A stretch of DNA of 8,692 bases from Thioalkalivibrio sp. (lineage in GTDB: Bacteria > Pseudomonadota > Gammaproteobacteria > Ectothiorhodospirales > Ectothiorhodospiraceae). The position numbers were made by a program, and so were the translations under genes. Shown here in pieces: positions 7,240-8,692 of the stretch. Under the pieces are notes generated by a model, which worked only from the letters and a program-made list of their open reading frames with translations, had not been told where the DNA came from and did not search any database. Where the stretch lies: contig PULL01000289.1 in assembly GCA_003550945.1 (NCBI GenBank), positions 1 through 8,692 of the forward strand, in the 5' to 3' direction. The number at the start of each line of letters is the position of its first letter. Positions within the stretch are counted from its first letter, which is position 1.

Positions 7240-8418
7240 TCAGACTCCGATCGCCTCACGCACCGCGTCGAGGCGTTCGGTGCTTTCCCATCTGAATTCC
7301 GGCTCCTCCCGGCCGAAATGGCCAAAGGCGGCCGTGGCCGAATAGATCGGCCGGCGCAGGTCGAGGTCGCGGATGATCCCGGCCGGCGTCAGGTCGAAAA
7401 CCCGCTGCACTGCATCCGCCAGGCGTTCCTCGGGCACCGTGGCCGTGCCGTGACCATCCACCCGAATCGACACCGGTTCCGGACGGCCGATCGCATAGGC
7501 GAGCTGCACGGTGCATCGGCTCGCGGCGCCGGCGGCGACCAGGTGCTTGGCCACCCAGCGCGCGGCGTAGGCGGCGGAACGGTCTACCTTGGTGGGATCC
7601 TTCCCGGAGAAAGCGCCGCCGCCGTGCGGGCAGCTCGCGCCGTACGTGTCGACGATGATCTTGCGTCCGGTCAGGCCGGTGTCGCCTTCCGGCCCGCCGA
7701 TCTCGAAACGCCCCGCCGGGTTGACCAGGCAGCGCATGCCGGAGTCCCGCAGGGGCCCGGGAATGACCGGTTCGATCAGCTGGCGGATCACGGCGTCCTC
7801 GACCTCCGCATCCGGGATCGAGCCCTGCAGCTGGGTGGACAGCACAACCGTTTCCACTGCCTCCGGACGGCCGTCCCGGTAGCGGATCGACACCTGGGAT
7901 TTCGCATCCGGCCGCAGCCAGTCGAGTTCCGGCTGCAGCCGCAGTTCGCGCTGGCGCCGCATCAGCCGGTGTGCCAGCTGGATCGGCAGTGGCATGAGTT
8001 CCGGGGTTTCGTCGCAGGCGTAGCCGAACATCAGGCCCTGGTCGCCCGCTCCGAGGACACCACCGGCACGCTCGACGCCTTTGGCGATCTGAACCGACTG
8101 GCCATGGATGCGTATCAGCACCTCGCAGCGGTCGGGATCGATTCCCGGGAATCCGGCGTGATAGCCGGTATCGCGCAGCAGCTGCCGAACCAGGCCCTCC
8201 AGCTCCGAGCGAACGGTCTCCAGGCCCCCGGACCCGGCGAGGCGAAATTCGCCGGCCAGCACCACCAGCCCCGCGGTAAGCAGGCACTCGCAGGCCACCT
8301 TGGCGTTCGGGTCGATCTCGAGGCAACGGTCCAGCACCGCATCGGAGATGCGATCGGCGAGCTTGTCAGGATGCCCGTCTGAAACGGATTCGGACGTGAA
8401 CAGCCAGGTGCGGGCCAT
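7240..8418 (-). CDS. metK: S-adenosylmethionine synthetase (methionine adenosyltransferase)
   Basis: A 392-residue MetK that makes S-adenosylmethionine from methionine and ATP in the cytosol (E. coli has 384). Motifs are LFTSESVSDGHPDKLADRIS (catalytic H16), GAGDQGLMFGYA (123-134), WLRPDAKSQV (167-176), GGPEGDTGLTGRKIIVDTYG (241-260) and the phosphate-binding GGGAFSGKDPTKVDRSAAY (266-284). It differs from common MetKs in two places. The GEITT stretch reads GEFRLAG, keeping E57, and the QSPDI of the gating loop reads QSVQI, with a short following loop. Active-site residues otherwise look intact. The start at 8418 has GGGGAG eight bases upstream; a longer in-frame start at 8514 lies inside the neighbouring gene. 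It is convergent with the SUF operon and 31 bases downstream of the isomerase gene, probably in one transcript with it. I see no SAM riboswitch in that gap. Confidence 0.95.
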   Translation of the reverse strand: MARTWLFTSESVSDGHPDKLADRISDAVLDRCLEIDPNAKVACECLLTAGLVVLAGEFRLAGSGGLETVRSELEGLVRQLLRDTGYHAGFPGIDPDRCEVLIRIHGQSVQIAKGVERAGGVLGAGDQGLMFGYACDETPELMPLPIQLAHRLMRRQRELRLQPELDWLRPDAKSQVSIRYRDGRPEAVETVVLSTQLQGSIPDAEVEDAVIRQLIEPVIPGPLRDSGMRCLVNPAGRFEIGGPEGDTGLTGRKIIVDTYGASCPHGGGAFSGKDPTKVDRSAAYAARWVAKHLVAAGAASRCTVQLAYAIGRPEPVSIRVDGHGTATVPEERLADAVQRVFDLTPAGIIRDLDLRRPIYSATAAFGHFGREEPEFRWESTERLDAVREAIGV

Positions 8419-8449
8419 GATGAAGTCTCCCCTGGGGCCGATCGCGCGC

Positions 8450-8692
8450 TTACTGGGCCGGGCGGACGGGAAACTCGACACGTGCGTCGGCCCGCAGCGC
8501 GTCCATGTAGGCACGCAGTTGACGCGCCTGCAGGATCTCCTCGATCAGGGGTCTTACATCGGCCAGCGGCGGCGGCACGATCGGTCTGGTGTCCATCAGC
8601 TGGATCACGTGCCAGCCAAACTGGGTGGCAACCGGCTCGGGCGTGTAGGCGCCGGGCTCGAGCGCCGTGACGGCCTCGGAGAACGGAGGCAC
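8450..8692 (-). CDS. Parvulin-type peptidyl-prolyl isomerase, C-terminal part (cut by window edge)
   Basis: The last 80 residues of a protein whose N-terminus lies beyond the window. The visible PPFSEAVTALEPGAYTPEPVATQFGWHVIQLMDTR is the end of a PpiC/parvulin domain, in which the glycine-tryptophan-histidine segment (FGWHVI) is characteristic. A helical tail (residues about 42-70 of the fragment) follows. These enzymes isomerise prolyl bonds, often as periplasmic foldases; the signal peptide, if any, is outside the window, so location and exact type (PpiC, PpiD or SurA-like) are unknown. The frame is open to the window edge, so the true start is not here. It ends 31 bases before the metK start. 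Confidence 0.85.
   Translation of the reverse strand: MPPFSEAVTALEPGAYTPEPVATQFGWHVIQLMDTRPIVPPPLADVRPLIEEILQARQLRAYMDALRADARVEFPVRPAQ

Noticed and set aside
7159..8382. 407-residue open frame antisense to metK
   Set aside because: Mirror frame of metK; it would also run through the SUF terminator.
8419..8449. SAM riboswitch ahead of metK
   Set aside because: Only 31 bases separate metK from the upstream gene, too short for any known SAM riboswitch.

Overview
The window is GC-rich, densely packed bacterial chromosome. It looks like a proteobacterium, most likely a gammaproteobacterium: the SUF regulator, SufB/C/D, SufA and MetK all have that look. A purple-sulfur or sulfur-oxidising group (Chromatiales-like) is possible but is only a guess. 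I see no phage, IS, CRISPR, tRNA or rRNA genes.

Layout. (1) 21-872, minus strand: a protein with two fused gamma-glutamylcyclotransferase-like domains. (2) 873-1220: a non-coding divergent region with a hairpin, a + strand terminator and the probable iron-sulfur-responsive promoter/operator of the next operon. (3) 1221-7190, plus strand: an eight-gene SUF iron-sulfur cluster assembly operon, in the order Rrf2 regulator, sufB, sufE, sufC, sufD, sufT, a Rieske [2Fe-2S] ferredoxin, and a SufA/IscA-type carrier. It ends at a strong intrinsic terminator at 7207-7240. (4) 7240-8418, minus strand: metK (S-adenosylmethionine synthetase), convergent with the SUF operon. (5) 8450-8692, minus strand: the C-terminal end of a parvulin-type peptidyl-prolyl isomerase, cut by the window edge and lying just upstream of metK.

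How the genes work together. The Rrf2 protein probably senses cluster status through its own [2Fe-2S] site and controls the operon. SufE passes persulfide sulfur to SufB. SufB, SufC (ATPase) and SufD form the scaffold on which clusters are built. SufA carries clusters to client proteins, and SufT (DUF59/MIP18 family) helps mature targets. The Rieske protein may be an electron donor or a client.

The operon is a complete SUF module except that it has no cysteine desulfurase (SufS). SufE sits between sufB and sufC, and its active-site loop differs from the usual GCxSxxW-type motif. Several gene junctions carry stable stem-loops, including one that resembles a dispersed REP-like element. These points, the orphan + strand terminator before the operon, the tandem cyclotransferase fusion and a rather divergent MetK are the observations most worth following up. 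I did not find a clearly novel defence or mobile system here.
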